Below are positions 1 through 7,096 of a DNA stretch of 8,491 bases, piece by piece; the stretch's first letter is position 1; each line of letters opens with the position of its first letter. Both the position numbers and the translations under genes were made by a program. Source of the stretch: Methylomarinum sp050304855 (GTDB lineage: Bacteria > Pseudomonadota > Gammaproteobacteria > Methylococcales > Methylomonadaceae); the NCBI GenBank assembly GCA_050304855.1, contig JBNLEI010000031.1, positions 1 to 8,491 of the forward strand. The letters run 5' to 3'. The notes beneath the pieces are model-generated. The model saw nothing but the letters and a program-made list of their open reading frames with translations. It was not told the DNA's origin and did no database searches.

Positions 1-1
1 T

Positions 2-1282
2 CTGGAGTGCCTTCATCCTGAAGATATCGACCAGGTTAAAGAAACGCTTGAACAAGCGATAAAATTTACCACTGCGTTTCGTATCGAGTATCGCGTGTTG
101 CATCCCAATTCCTGTGAGCACTGGATATATGCTCTCGGCCGAAGTTTTTCCGGCGATGACGGACAGCCCGAACAAATAATGGGGGCGAGTATCGACATCA
201 GCGAAATTAGGCGCAGCAAACAGGAGCTTAAACAGGCCAATCTGGATCTTAAGGCGGCCCTGAAAGAAATCAGTCTGCTGAAAGACCAATTGCAACAAGA
301 GAACATTTATCTGCGCCAACTCAAGACAACCCAGCAGGATATGCAGCAGATGGTCTGTTGCAGCGCGGCTATGCGTCAAATTATGATGCAGGTCGAACAA
401 GTGGCCGCTACCCCTTCCTCGGTGCTGATAATCGGCGAAACCGGAACCGGAAAAGAACTGCTGGCGAAGGCTATCCACGAAGCTAGTCCGCGTAAAGACC
501 GGACGATGATTTGCGTAAATTGTGCGGCGATTCCAACCGCCCTGATCGAAAGCGAACTATTCGGACGAGAAAAAGGCGCTTATACGGGAGCTCTGTCCAA
601 ACAAGTCGGGCGGATCGAATTGGCGCACGGTTCAACGTTGTTTTTGGATGAAATCGGAGAATTGCCGCTGGATTCGCAGGCTAAGCTTCTTCGCGTGCTA
701 CAGGAAAAAGAAATCGAGCGCTTGGGCAGCCCGCATCCGATAAAAGTCGATGTCCGGATCATTACCGCAACTAACCGAAATTTGTCGGAGGAAGTAAGAG
801 CAGGGCGTTTTCGCGAAGACTTGTTTTACCGGTTAAATGTCTTTCCGATTCATGTACCGCCGTTACGAGACCGACCGGAAGATATACCTGTTTTAACCGA
901 CGTTTTCATCCGTGAATTTGCCCAGTCTTTGGACAAATCAATCAGCAGCATAACCAAGAATTGTTTAAAAGCGCTTTGCCACTATTCATGGCCGGGTAAT
1001 ATCCGTGAATTGCGCAACGTCATCGAACGTTCCGTGATTCTCGCCAAAGGGCCGGTGTTACATATCGATTTACCGATCGATACGTCGATAACAACAAAGC
1101 CGGCTCACGGTAATTTGCTCTCGTTGCAAGAAGTCGAACGCGAGCATATTCTGCATGTACTGGAAATGAGCGGCTGGCGCGTTCGCGGCCGAGGCGGTGC
1201 TGCGGAGATTTTGGGCTTGAAGCCCAGTACATTGGAAAGTCGAATGGCCAAGCTCGACATTCGCCGTCCTTCTTCGCGATAA
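2..1282 (+). CDS. PAS-containing sigma-54-dependent transcriptional activator, FhlA-like (5' end missing)
   Basis: This is a bacterial enhancer-binding protein that would use ATP hydrolysis to open promoters held by sigma-54 RNA polymerase. The frame is open to the left edge, so 426 C-terminal residues are present and the true start lies outside. Counting from the first codon at base 2, residues 1-70 are the end of a PAS/PAC sensor domain (HPEDID, then FRIEYRVLHP and GASIDISE). Residues about 70-112 form a Leu/Gln-rich coiled-coil linker ending in ENIYLRQL, typical of FhlA relatives. The AAA+ domain follows with Walker A GETGTGKE (145-152), the sigma-54 contact loop GAYTGA (192-197), Walker B LFLDEIGE (213-220) and SWPGNIREL (about 339-347). 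The C-terminus is a Fis-type helix-turn-helix (GRGGAAEILGLKPSTLESR). All catalytic motifs look intact. There is no receiver or GAF domain in the visible part. The signal sensed and the target genes cannot be read here. Confidence 0.95.
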   Translation: MECLHPEDIDQVKETLEQAIKFTTAFRIEYRVLHPNSCEHWIYALGRSFSGDDGQPEQIMGASIDISEIRRSKQELKQANLDLKAALKEISLLKDQLQQENIYLRQLKTTQQDMQQMVCCSAAMRQIMMQVEQVAATPSSVLIIGETGTGKELLAKAIHEASPRKDRTMICVNCAAIPTALIESELFGREKGAYTGALSKQVGRIELAHGSTLFLDEIGELPLDSQAKLLRVLQEKEIERLGSPHPIKVDVRIITATNRNLSEEVRAGRFREDLFYRLNVFPIHVPPLRDRPEDIPVLTDVFIREFAQSLDKSISSITKNCLKALCHYSWPGNIRELRNVIERSVILAKGPVLHIDLPIDTSITTKPAHGNLLSLQEVEREHILHVLEMSGWRVRGRGGAAEILGLKPSTLESRMAKLDIRRPSSR

Positions 1283-1349
1283 AGTCCGATTTACAATGGA
1301 AATCTTAAAAGTTTTGCTAAAACAATGTTGTCGTTTACGATCGGATTTT
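1281..1349. terminator. possible long-stem terminator between convergent genes
   Basis: Bases 1281-1290 (AAAGTCCGAT), overlapping the stop codon of the activator, can pair with 1340-1349 (ATCGGATTTT) over ten pairs with one G-U. The stem is followed by an AT-rich run, TATATATA. The 49-base loop contains a small 5-bp hairpin, GTTTT/AAAAC (1311-1323). The position between two convergent genes fits a terminator. However, the loop is unusually long and there is no clean U-tract, so this is tentative. Confidence 0.25.
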
Positions 1350-1402
1350 ATATATATCCCGCCGGCAAGCGACAAATTCCGCGATGATTTCAGGTTTTGA
1401 AC

Positions 1403-3334
1403 TTATCCATTGAATTCCGAAGTTTTCTCAAGATGTTCCATCAAAATTCTGCGGATTTCTTCGATGACCTCCGGCCGGTTTTGGCACGAATGCCCCCATC
1501 TCACCACTTTCTCTGAAACAGCCTCATCAATATGCGCGCTTTTGTATGTGACCACGCCGTCATCGCCTTCGACTTTCGGTCCGTCCCCCTCGACCGGGAT
1601 GATCGAATGGGCGACGATGGGCGGTGAGACAGGTATCGACGCCAGTATCTTCAGACCGGGATTGTTCGGGTTCATGTTGTCGATTGCCGTGGGCGGCCTT
1701 CTGAGTATCGCGGTAAGTTTTTCGTCTCCGGTAGCCGTGGCTGCCTGCGCGAAGCCCCGAATCATGGTTTGTGGGAGTGTGATCAGCTTGGCTCCAAGCC
1801 AGGTAATCCATTGCATGCCTGCCAGCATTGCGCCATGGTGTGGGGTGGAGATAAATACCACTCGTTCGACGAACGGTAACGGTTTGAAAAACACGGAGCG
1901 TTGCAGCAATGCCCGAGTTTCCGGTTTTACCCGAATCTGAGCGAACGGTTTATCGCTGATGAGGTCCCAAAAATGCGATCCGTTATCGACCGTCAGCAAT
2001 TTGGTCAATAATCCGCCCTGGCTGTGGCCGATCACGACCATATGCTGCAATGCCGGATCTTTGCCGTCCGGATCGAATTCCCGGATGGCGTTGGTTAACG
2101 CGCTGCTGAGAAGGCCGGCGGAATAGGCGATGGGATTTCCGGAGTCGTAAAGAAACAACCATATTTGAAATTTTTCTCGGATAACGGGATCGCCTTTTAG
2201 CTCATTTATCAATTCGGCCCATCGCATTGGACTTGAAGCGGTGCCGTGCACCAATACCAAAGGGATTCTGCCGGCTCGGTAAGGGTGATAGGTAAACAAT
2301 CCGTCCTTAACCCGATCCTCGGGTATGGCTCCGGAAAAAATGCCGCCGCTTAAAAATGTGGCGATCTCCATGGAATACAGAGGGTTGTCGTTTAGCTGAT
2401 AGGCCAATGCCGCGGTAGGATCGGATTCGATGGGTTGCGGTTGCCCGCCGATGTTGACGCGACTAATCCGGTCTGACGCGTACACGCTCAATTTGCCGCT
2501 TACCGCGCCTTCTGCCAATTTGGAGCGCGCACCTTCCAAATGCAAAATCGCGGTGACCGGTACTTTCGTCAGCGGTCCGATACGATCGGCTCCAACCACT
2601 TTTTCCGACGCGGGGCCTGAAGCGATACTGGCCGCTAGCGCGACGCCGAGTCCGGGGTTTCGGTAATGGTTCCTCAACCCTCGAACCTCGAGAGAAGACG
2701 TCGAAACGAAGTTCTTTAACCTGTATCCTCCCCACGACAAACCGGATTCGTCCAAGTTGACCTGGAGCGTTCCGAACGGAAGCTTGTATTCTCCGGGGTT
2801 TAGGCGTAATTCGACGACGCCATCGATGACCGAATTAGATAATCCTTGCGCAAGTCCTTGATTATACAAGTCGTATGTTAACCTGAGCCGCGGATCGGAT
2901 GGAGAGAATGGAATGCCGCTGCCGTCTTCGGGAAACAGTAGTGCCCAGGCGTATACGGCAGAGGCCAGGAAATAGCTCGAGTCATTCGCGCGTAGGGCGT
3001 GGAGAAAGGAAAGCTCGGCCAATGCGTATAACCGGTCTTTGTCACCGTTAGGTTCAAGTTCGGAATGCAGTTTAGCCAGTACGTTCTCCGCTTCGTACTC
3101 GAAGCTGTCCAGCAAATTATGTCGCCTGAGTATAGTTTTTGCCGCCTCGGAAGGTTGGCGGGATGAGAGGGCGTTGACGGTATTGAGGCGGTAACCGGTC
3201 TGGATATCGACCGGCTCTATACCTACTGGCGTCGCACACCATTGAATAAGTAAAGCAATTAACACGTACGCTGTCAGAAACGGCATCGGCCGATAGGAGC
3301 GTTTGTTTCTGACCCAACAGTTATTTTTTGTCAT
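1403..3334 (-). CDS. alpha/beta-hydrolase (lipase/esterase-like), probable envelope lipoprotein
   Basis: A large serine hydrolase of about 643 residues, much longer than a single alpha/beta-hydrolase domain. The catalytic domain is at about 350-635. It has an oxyanion stretch VLVHGTASSP (about 360-369), the nucleophile elbow GHSQGG with Ser438, an acid candidate in EGDDGVV (Asp591/592) and a late histidine in RWGHS (His615). STPHHGA is typical of lipase-like members. Residues 34-345 form an N-terminal region, helical at first and then strand-rich, that I cannot assign to a named domain. The N-terminus has a basic stretch, a hydrophobic segment (MPFLTAYVLIALLIQW) and Cys33 in CATPVG, as in lipoprotein relatives, although Trp at -1 breaks the normal lipobox. 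The start is uncertain. ATG at 3334 is chosen because it gives a compact basic n-region; ATG 3346 and GTG 3352 are in frame, and none has a clear ribosome site. It is likely anchored in the envelope, with unknown ester or lipid substrate, and is transcribed away from the sulfatase cluster. Confidence 0.88.
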   Translation of the reverse strand: MTKNNCWVRNKRSYRPMPFLTAYVLIALLIQWCATPVGIEPVDIQTGYRLNTVNALSSRQPSEAAKTILRRHNLLDSFEYEAENVLAKLHSELEPNGDKDRLYALAELSFLHALRANDSSYFLASAVYAWALLFPEDGSGIPFSPSDPRLRLTYDLYNQGLAQGLSNSVIDGVVELRLNPGEYKLPFGTLQVNLDESGLSWGGYRLKNFVSTSSLEVRGLRNHYRNPGLGVALAASIASGPASEKVVGADRIGPLTKVPVTAILHLEGARSKLAEGAVSGKLSVYASDRISRVNIGGQPQPIESDPTAALAYQLNDNPLYSMEIATFLSGGIFSGAIPEDRVKDGLFTYHPYRAGRIPLVLVHGTASSPMRWAELINELKGDPVIREKFQIWLFLYDSGNPIAYSAGLLSSALTNAIREFDPDGKDPALQHMVVIGHSQGGLLTKLLTVDNGSHFWDLISDKPFAQIRVKPETRALLQRSVFFKPLPFVERVVFISTPHHGAMLAGMQWITWLGAKLITLPQTMIRGFAQAATATGDEKLTAILRRPPTAIDNMNPNNPGLKILASIPVSPPIVAHSIIPVEGDGPKVEGDDGVVTYKSAHIDEAVSEKVVRWGHSCQNRPEVIEEIRRILMEHLEKTSEFNG

Positions 3335-3454
3335 GTATTTAACCATAGACACAAAGGGTAAGTTTTCGAGTCACCGTTCGAAGATATGATGAGAGTTTGG
3401 CTCAATTTCTTATCATTTGTTGAATGTTTCGAAATGCTCGATGACGGCTGAAAA

Positions 3455-3483
3455 GTTATATTACGAATAATCAGGATTGAAAA
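3455..3483 (-). promoter_or_regulatory. candidate sigma-70 promoter for the hydrolase gene
   Basis: Read on the minus strand, TTTTCA (3483-3478; 4 of 6 to the -35 consensus) is followed after 17 bases by TATAAC (3460-3455; 5 of 6 to the -10 consensus). Transcription would start near 3448, giving a leader of roughly 115 bases to ATG 3334. The match was picked by eye in AT-rich DNA, where such matches are common. Confidence 0.3.
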
Positions 3484-3564
3484 ACAGGGGGATAAATGAA
3501 CTGAAAAGTGTGCATTTTCCTTAATACGCCTTTTTAGCAAGATGAATAACATTAGTATATTTCA

Positions 3565-3593
3565 GGTTTTACACGAAATATCGGGGTTTTACA
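3565..3593. repeat. two GGTTTTACA direct repeats 20 bases apart
   Basis: GGTTTTACA occurs at 3565-3573 and again at 3585-3593. The 20-base period is about two helical turns, so a dimeric regulator could contact both on one DNA face. The pair lies 117 bases before the ABM start and about 100 bases upstream of the candidate minus-strand promoter. A chance 9-base repeat in a region this size is not very rare, so an operator role is only a suggestion. Confidence 0.35.
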
Positions 3594-3709
3594 TTCGTCA
3601 GTCAATCGTACCGCATGATCGATATATCTGTATCCTATTGATAAATAATATTATTTCATGAGTGAGCTTTGGACGCGTTTATTGGCACAAATTGTGTTGA
3701 ATAGTTTGC

Positions 3710-4027
3710 ATGATAGAAATGCACCTAACCTTGAAAGTCCCGGCGAAAAAATATCGCGAGATAGCGGAGGCCTTGTTGTCCCTTGCCAAAAACGTACGCG
3801 TGGCCCCTGGGTGTATTGAAGTCGGGGTTTATAAGAACCTGGGTTTGCCTCATGTCTTTAGTTACAACGAAATTTGGGAATCGGAAATTGCGCTACGCAA
3901 GGTCATAGCCTCAACACATTTCCGTCAGTTAGCGTCACTGATGGAGCTTTCCTCGGAACCTCCGGTTTGCCAATTTCGTTTCATCAACGACGTCCAAGGT
4001 ATCGAGTTTGCCTCGCGATCGGATTGA
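3710..4027 (+). CDS. ABM-family (antibiotic biosynthesis monooxygenase-type) small protein
   Basis: A 105-residue cytoplasmic protein with the hallmarks of the dimeric alpha-beta barrel ABM family (PF03992-like). It has an N-terminal strand (MIEMHLTLKV), a helix, VAPGCIEVGVYKN (31-43), a strand ending in YNEIWES (52-58), the THFRQL helix (69-74) and MELSSEPPV (78-86), a tail I associate with a subset of these proteins. The whole length is the domain, as is usual. Such proteins act as cofactor-free oxygenases or simply bind small or aromatic ligands, so the name does not imply antibiotic synthesis. There is no signal peptide. ATG 3710 is taken because MIE is the usual beginning; ATG 3719 is an alternative, and neither has a strong ribosome site. 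The gene ends 63 bases before the sulfatase start and is probably co-transcribed with it. Confidence 0.85.
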   Translation: MIEMHLTLKVPAKKYREIAEALLSLAKNVRVAPGCIEVGVYKNLGLPHVFSYNEIWESEIALRKVIASTHFRQLASLMELSSEPPVCQFRFINDVQGIEFASRSD

Positions 4028-4090
4028 AAATCAATGCTTGTGGATTTTAGTCCCGAGTCTTTGGCTTGTCACTTAAGTGGAATTGAAAGA

Positions 4091-6460
4091 ATGAAAATAC
4101 CCAGATCTTCGAAACTCTTATTGGCCGCATTTTTTCTTACCGGTTGCGCAGAACAAAACGATGCGAAAACCGATGTTTCGGCCATTGATGAGATGGATCG
4201 CACGGTTTTGCCGATTCCCGAACCCAACCCCCCGCTCTATACTGAATTGGACGTACGCAATGCAACGCCGCCGCCCCGTTTCGAAGTGAAAGCGCCGGAG
4301 GGTGCGCCAAACGTGTTGGTCGTTTTGATCGACGACCTCGGATTTGCCGGTACCAGCTCTTTTGGCGGATCGATTACCACGCCCAGTTTCGACCAAATCG
4401 CTAACGAGGGTCTGAAATACAACAACTTTCATACCACTGCCGTTTGTTCTCCGACCCGTGCCGCCTTGAAGAGCGGGCGTAATCACCATGTCGCCAACAT
4501 GGGGGGGATTATCGAAACCGGAACGGCTTTTCCGGGAAATACCGGCCAGATTCCCAACAGTGTTGCACCGCTGGCTGAAATGTTGCGCCTAAACGGATAC
4601 AGCACCGGCGCCTTCGGTAAATGGCATGAAACGGCGGCATGGGAAGCCAGTATTTCGGGACCATTGGACCGATGGCCGACGCATCAAGGGTTCGACAAGT
4701 TTTACGGTTTCCTGGGCGGCGAAACCAACCAGTGGGCGCCTTTTATATATGACGGAACGCATCAGGTGGAATTGCCGGAAGACCCGAATTACCATTTCCT
4801 CGTCGACATGACCGACCAGACAACTTCTTGGATCAAGTATCAGAAAGCGTTGACGCCGGAAAAACCGTTTTTTGTTTACTACGCGCCCGGAGCCACGCAT
4901 GCGCCGCACCATGTACCGAAGCGATGGATCGAGCGTTGGAAAGGCAAGTTCGACGGGGGCTGGGACGCGTTGCGTCAAGACATTCTGGCAAGACAAGTCG
5001 AATCCGGTATTGTCCCAGAAGGCACTCAGTTGGCGCCCAAACCCGAGGCGATTCCGGATTGGGACTCCCTAACGGACGATGAAAAACGACTATTTATCCG
5101 CCAGGCCGAAGTGTTCGCCGCCTTCGTTGAAATGACCGATCACGAAGTCGGGCGCGTCATTAAAGCCATCGAAGAAACCGGGCAGCTCGACAATACGCTG
5201 GTTGTCTTGATATACGGCGATAACGGTACCAGCGCCGAAGGCGGCCGCAACGGCATGTTCAGCGAGATGACCTATTTCAACGGCGTTCAGGAGCAGGTTC
5301 CAGACATGCTAAAACTTCTGGACAAGTGGGGCGGCCCCGAAACGTATCCGCATATGGCGGCAGGCTGGGCGGTGGCTTTCGATACGCCTTATCAGTGGAC
5401 CAAACAGGTCGCGTCCGACCATGGAGGCACAAAGGTCGGGATGGCCGTCAGATGGCCCGAAGGCATTAAAACGAAAGGCGAATTGCGCACCCAATTTCAC
5501 CATGTGATTGACATCGCCCCGACCGTTCTCGAAGCGGCCGGGTTACCCGAGCCGAAAATCGTCAACGGAACGCCGCAAATCCCGATGGAAGGTGTCAGCA
5601 TGGTCTACAGCTTTGACGATGCGACCGCGAAAGATAAACACGTCACGCAATATTTCGAGATGTTCGGCAATCGTGCCATTTATCACGACGGCTGGTTTGC
5701 GCGCACGATCCACCGGGCCCCGTGGGAGCCTCAACCGAGACGGCCGCTTGCCGAGGATATTTGGGAACTCTACGATACGCGCAACGACTTCAGTTTGATC
5801 AACGATTTGTCGCAAGCGCAACCGGAAAAGCTGGCCGAATTGCAAAAATTATTCATGTCCGAGGCCGAAAAAAACCACGTACTGCCGATCGACGATCGCG
5901 CCGCCGAGCGCGTAAATGCGGCCTTGGCCGGACGACCGGATTTGATGGCCGGGCGAACCTCGATCACGCTTTCAGAAGGCATGACCGGCATGAGCGAAAA
6001 TGTCTTCCTGAACATCAAAAACAAGTCCAAAACCATCTCCGCCGAGGTAGACGTACCGAAAGAGGGCGGCAACGGTGCGATTATCGTGCAGGGTGGGCGT
6101 TTTGGCGGCTGGGCCTTATACATCAAAGACGGCGTTCCTGCCTATGACTACAATTTTCTCGGTCTGCAACGCGTCACGATTGCTTCAAATCAAAAACTCA
6201 AACCTGGCAAATCGACGATCCGCTTCGAATTCGCCTATGACGGCGGCGGCTTGGGCAAAGGCGGTAGCGGTGCCTTGTTTGTCAACGGCGAGAAAGTCGG
6301 GGAGGGGCGCATTGAGCGCACTCAACCGATGGTGTTTTCCGCAGACGAAACCGCCGACGTCGGTATCGATCTGGCGACTCCGGTTGTCGAAACGATCGGA
6401 TCCGAAGCTAAATCGCGATTTAGCGGACGAATCGACAAAGTGACTGTCGAGGTAAATTGA
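4091..6460 (+). CDS. arylsulfatase-type sulfatase, lipoprotein
   Basis: A type I sulfatase of 789 residues that would hydrolyse sulfate esters in the envelope; the substrate is unknown. The ATG at 4091 is preferred over the in-frame ATG at 4034 because it starts directly with a lipoprotein signal (MKIPRSSKLLLAAFFLTGC). LTGC is a good lipobox with Cys19 acylated and Ala at +2, which favours the outer membrane. A Pro-rich linker follows. Metal and active-site elements are in order: VLIDDLG (Asp81/82), the formylglycine motif CSPTR with Cys119 and Arg123, GRNHH, GKWHE (Lys177, His179), ATHAPHH, YGDNGTS (Asp377/Asn378) and SDHGGTK. Residues about 620-789 form a beta-rich C-terminal domain with FVNGEKVGEG and TQPMVFSADETADVG, as in long bacterial arylsulfatases of about 780-790 residues (AtsD-like). 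Cys119 needs oxidation to formylglycine, but no sulfatase-modifying enzyme lies in the window. The gene is intact. Confidence 0.95.
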   Translation: MKIPRSSKLLLAAFFLTGCAEQNDAKTDVSAIDEMDRTVLPIPEPNPPLYTELDVRNATPPPRFEVKAPEGAPNVLVVLIDDLGFAGTSSFGGSITTPSFDQIANEGLKYNNFHTTAVCSPTRAALKSGRNHHVANMGGIIETGTAFPGNTGQIPNSVAPLAEMLRLNGYSTGAFGKWHETAAWEASISGPLDRWPTHQGFDKFYGFLGGETNQWAPFIYDGTHQVELPEDPNYHFLVDMTDQTTSWIKYQKALTPEKPFFVYYAPGATHAPHHVPKRWIERWKGKFDGGWDALRQDILARQVESGIVPEGTQLAPKPEAIPDWDSLTDDEKRLFIRQAEVFAAFVEMTDHEVGRVIKAIEETGQLDNTLVVLIYGDNGTSAEGGRNGMFSEMTYFNGVQEQVPDMLKLLDKWGGPETYPHMAAGWAVAFDTPYQWTKQVASDHGGTKVGMAVRWPEGIKTKGELRTQFHHVIDIAPTVLEAAGLPEPKIVNGTPQIPMEGVSMVYSFDDATAKDKHVTQYFEMFGNRAIYHDGWFARTIHRAPWEPQPRRPLAEDIWELYDTRNDFSLINDLSQAQPEKLAELQKLFMSEAEKNHVLPIDDRAAERVNAALAGRPDLMAGRTSITLSEGMTGMSENVFLNIKNKSKTISAEVDVPKEGGNGAIIVQGGRFGGWALYIKDGVPAYDYNFLGLQRVTIASNQKLKPGKSTIRFEFAYDGGGLGKGGSGALFVNGEKVGEGRIERTQPMVFSADETADVGIDLATPVVETIGSEAKSRFSGRIDKVTVEVN

Positions 6461-6595
6461 TCGAGTTTAAAAAAAGATTTTTAGGAGGAACGGCATCAAG
6501 TTTACCGTTCAACCGTGCTTTTAACGCTTCAAAAGCCTGAGACCGAATGGGATTTAAGGCAACAAATATAATCCACCAAAAGAAAATGAATATTT
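6461..6595 (+). other. sulfatase-membrane protein gap with orphan AGGAGG and two stem-loops
   Basis: This gap contains a perfect AGGAGG (6483-6488) with no ATG, GTG or TTG at a usable distance downstream. Two small hairpins follow: GAACGG/CCGTTC (6488-6493 with 6505-6510, 11-base loop) and GCTTTT/AAAAGC (6517-6522 with 6531-6536, 8-base loop). Neither is followed by a proper U-tract, so transcription may read through into the next gene. Confidence 0.4.
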
Positions 6596-7096
6596 ATGAA
6601 AATAATTGCAGCTTTGAAGAATGAAATCGAAGAGATAGCTTGGGTCACGCTTTATTTTTTCATGTGTTTCATTTTTTTGCTGACGTTGAAAAAATTGATA
6701 CTGGCGGATTACCGGGTGGAAGTTGACGCGGTTTCAACAGCAGCTATTAGTGCGCTTATTGCGGCAAAAATTGTAATTGTTCTTGAGGAGACGCCTGCCG
6801 GAAAACATTTCGACGACCGTTTACCTTTGGTATTTACGGCTCTGTACAAAACGTTGGCCTATATCTTGGCGACTTTCATTTTGTTTTACCTTGAAAAACT
6901 CTTTCATGCCTATCGGGAGAGTGATGCGTTGAGCCAAGCGATTTCGGAGGTCTGGGCGCATAGGAATCGAAATCTGATATTCGCCAAAGTGCTCTGTGTC
7001 GGATTGACGTTTTACGCTTATCACCTGTATGCGGGTTTGGACCGCAGACTAGGGAAAGGAACCCTGCGAAGGCTGGTAACCGAGCGACCCAAGTAG
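6596..7096 (+). CDS. four-helix integral membrane protein of unknown function
   Basis: A 166-residue protein that I do not recognise as a named family, although similar small hypothetical membrane proteins seem to exist in proteobacteria. Four hydrophobic stretches are visible at about 15-36, 45-63, 78-98 and 127-148. They are separated by charged loops such as LEETPAGKHFDDR (63-75) and FHAYRESD (103-110). The C-terminus is short and basic (RRLGKGTLRRLVTERPK), which by the positive-inside rule suggests that it faces the cytoplasm. No catalytic motif or metal site stands out. Translation stops at TAGTAG, a tandem stop. The ribosome site before ATG 6596 is weak (AAAAGAAA). The gene lies 135 bases after the sulfatase and 371 bases before the DUF2092 gene, so its membership in either operon is open. 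Confidence 0.75.
   Translation: MKIIAALKNEIEEIAWVTLYFFMCFIFLLTLKKLILADYRVEVDAVSTAAISALIAAKIVIVLEETPAGKHFDDRLPLVFTALYKTLAYILATFILFYLEKLFHAYRESDALSQAISEVWAHRNRNLIFAKVLCVGLTFYAYHLYAGLDRRLGKGTLRRLVTERPK

Larger units (their letters stand above)
3335..3709. other. divergent AT-rich intergenic region
   Basis: About 350 bases between the divergently transcribed hydrolase and ABM-protein genes, clearly richer in A+T than the flanking genes. It must contain the start signals for both directions. I see a plausible minus-strand promoter at 3455-3483 and a 9-base direct repeat spaced by exactly 20 bases at 3565-3593. I find no good sigma-70 hexamer pair for the plus strand and no gene with a credible start. 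A 73-codon minus-strand open frame (3331-3552) has a low-complexity translation with no recognisable features. Confidence 0.7.

Noticed and set aside
1560..2735. Additional open frames on both strands inside the hydrolase gene
   Set aside because: None shows a recognisable domain or start signal; they are by-products of the hydrolase codons.
3331..3552. 73-codon open frame on the minus strand in the divergent region
   Set aside because: It overlaps the hydrolase start, has no ribosome site and gives an AT-driven, feature-free translation.
3683..3698. TGGCACAAATTGTGTT, resembling a sigma-54 -24/-12 promoter before the ABM gene
   Set aside because: The essential GC at -12 reads GT, and the predicted transcription start would fall one base before the ATG, leaving no leader.
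4034..4090. Upstream in-frame start for the sulfatase (19 extra residues)
   Set aside because: The extra residues would bury the lipoprotein signal, which begins cleanly at ATG 4091.
5722..6147. Long alternative frames inside the sulfatase gene
   Set aside because: They are Arg-rich shadow translations of a gene whose own frame carries all the family motifs.
6586..6624. 12-codon reading frame overlapping the membrane-protein start
   Set aside because: It has no good ribosome site and no coding character. It is a possible leader frame, but nothing supports it.
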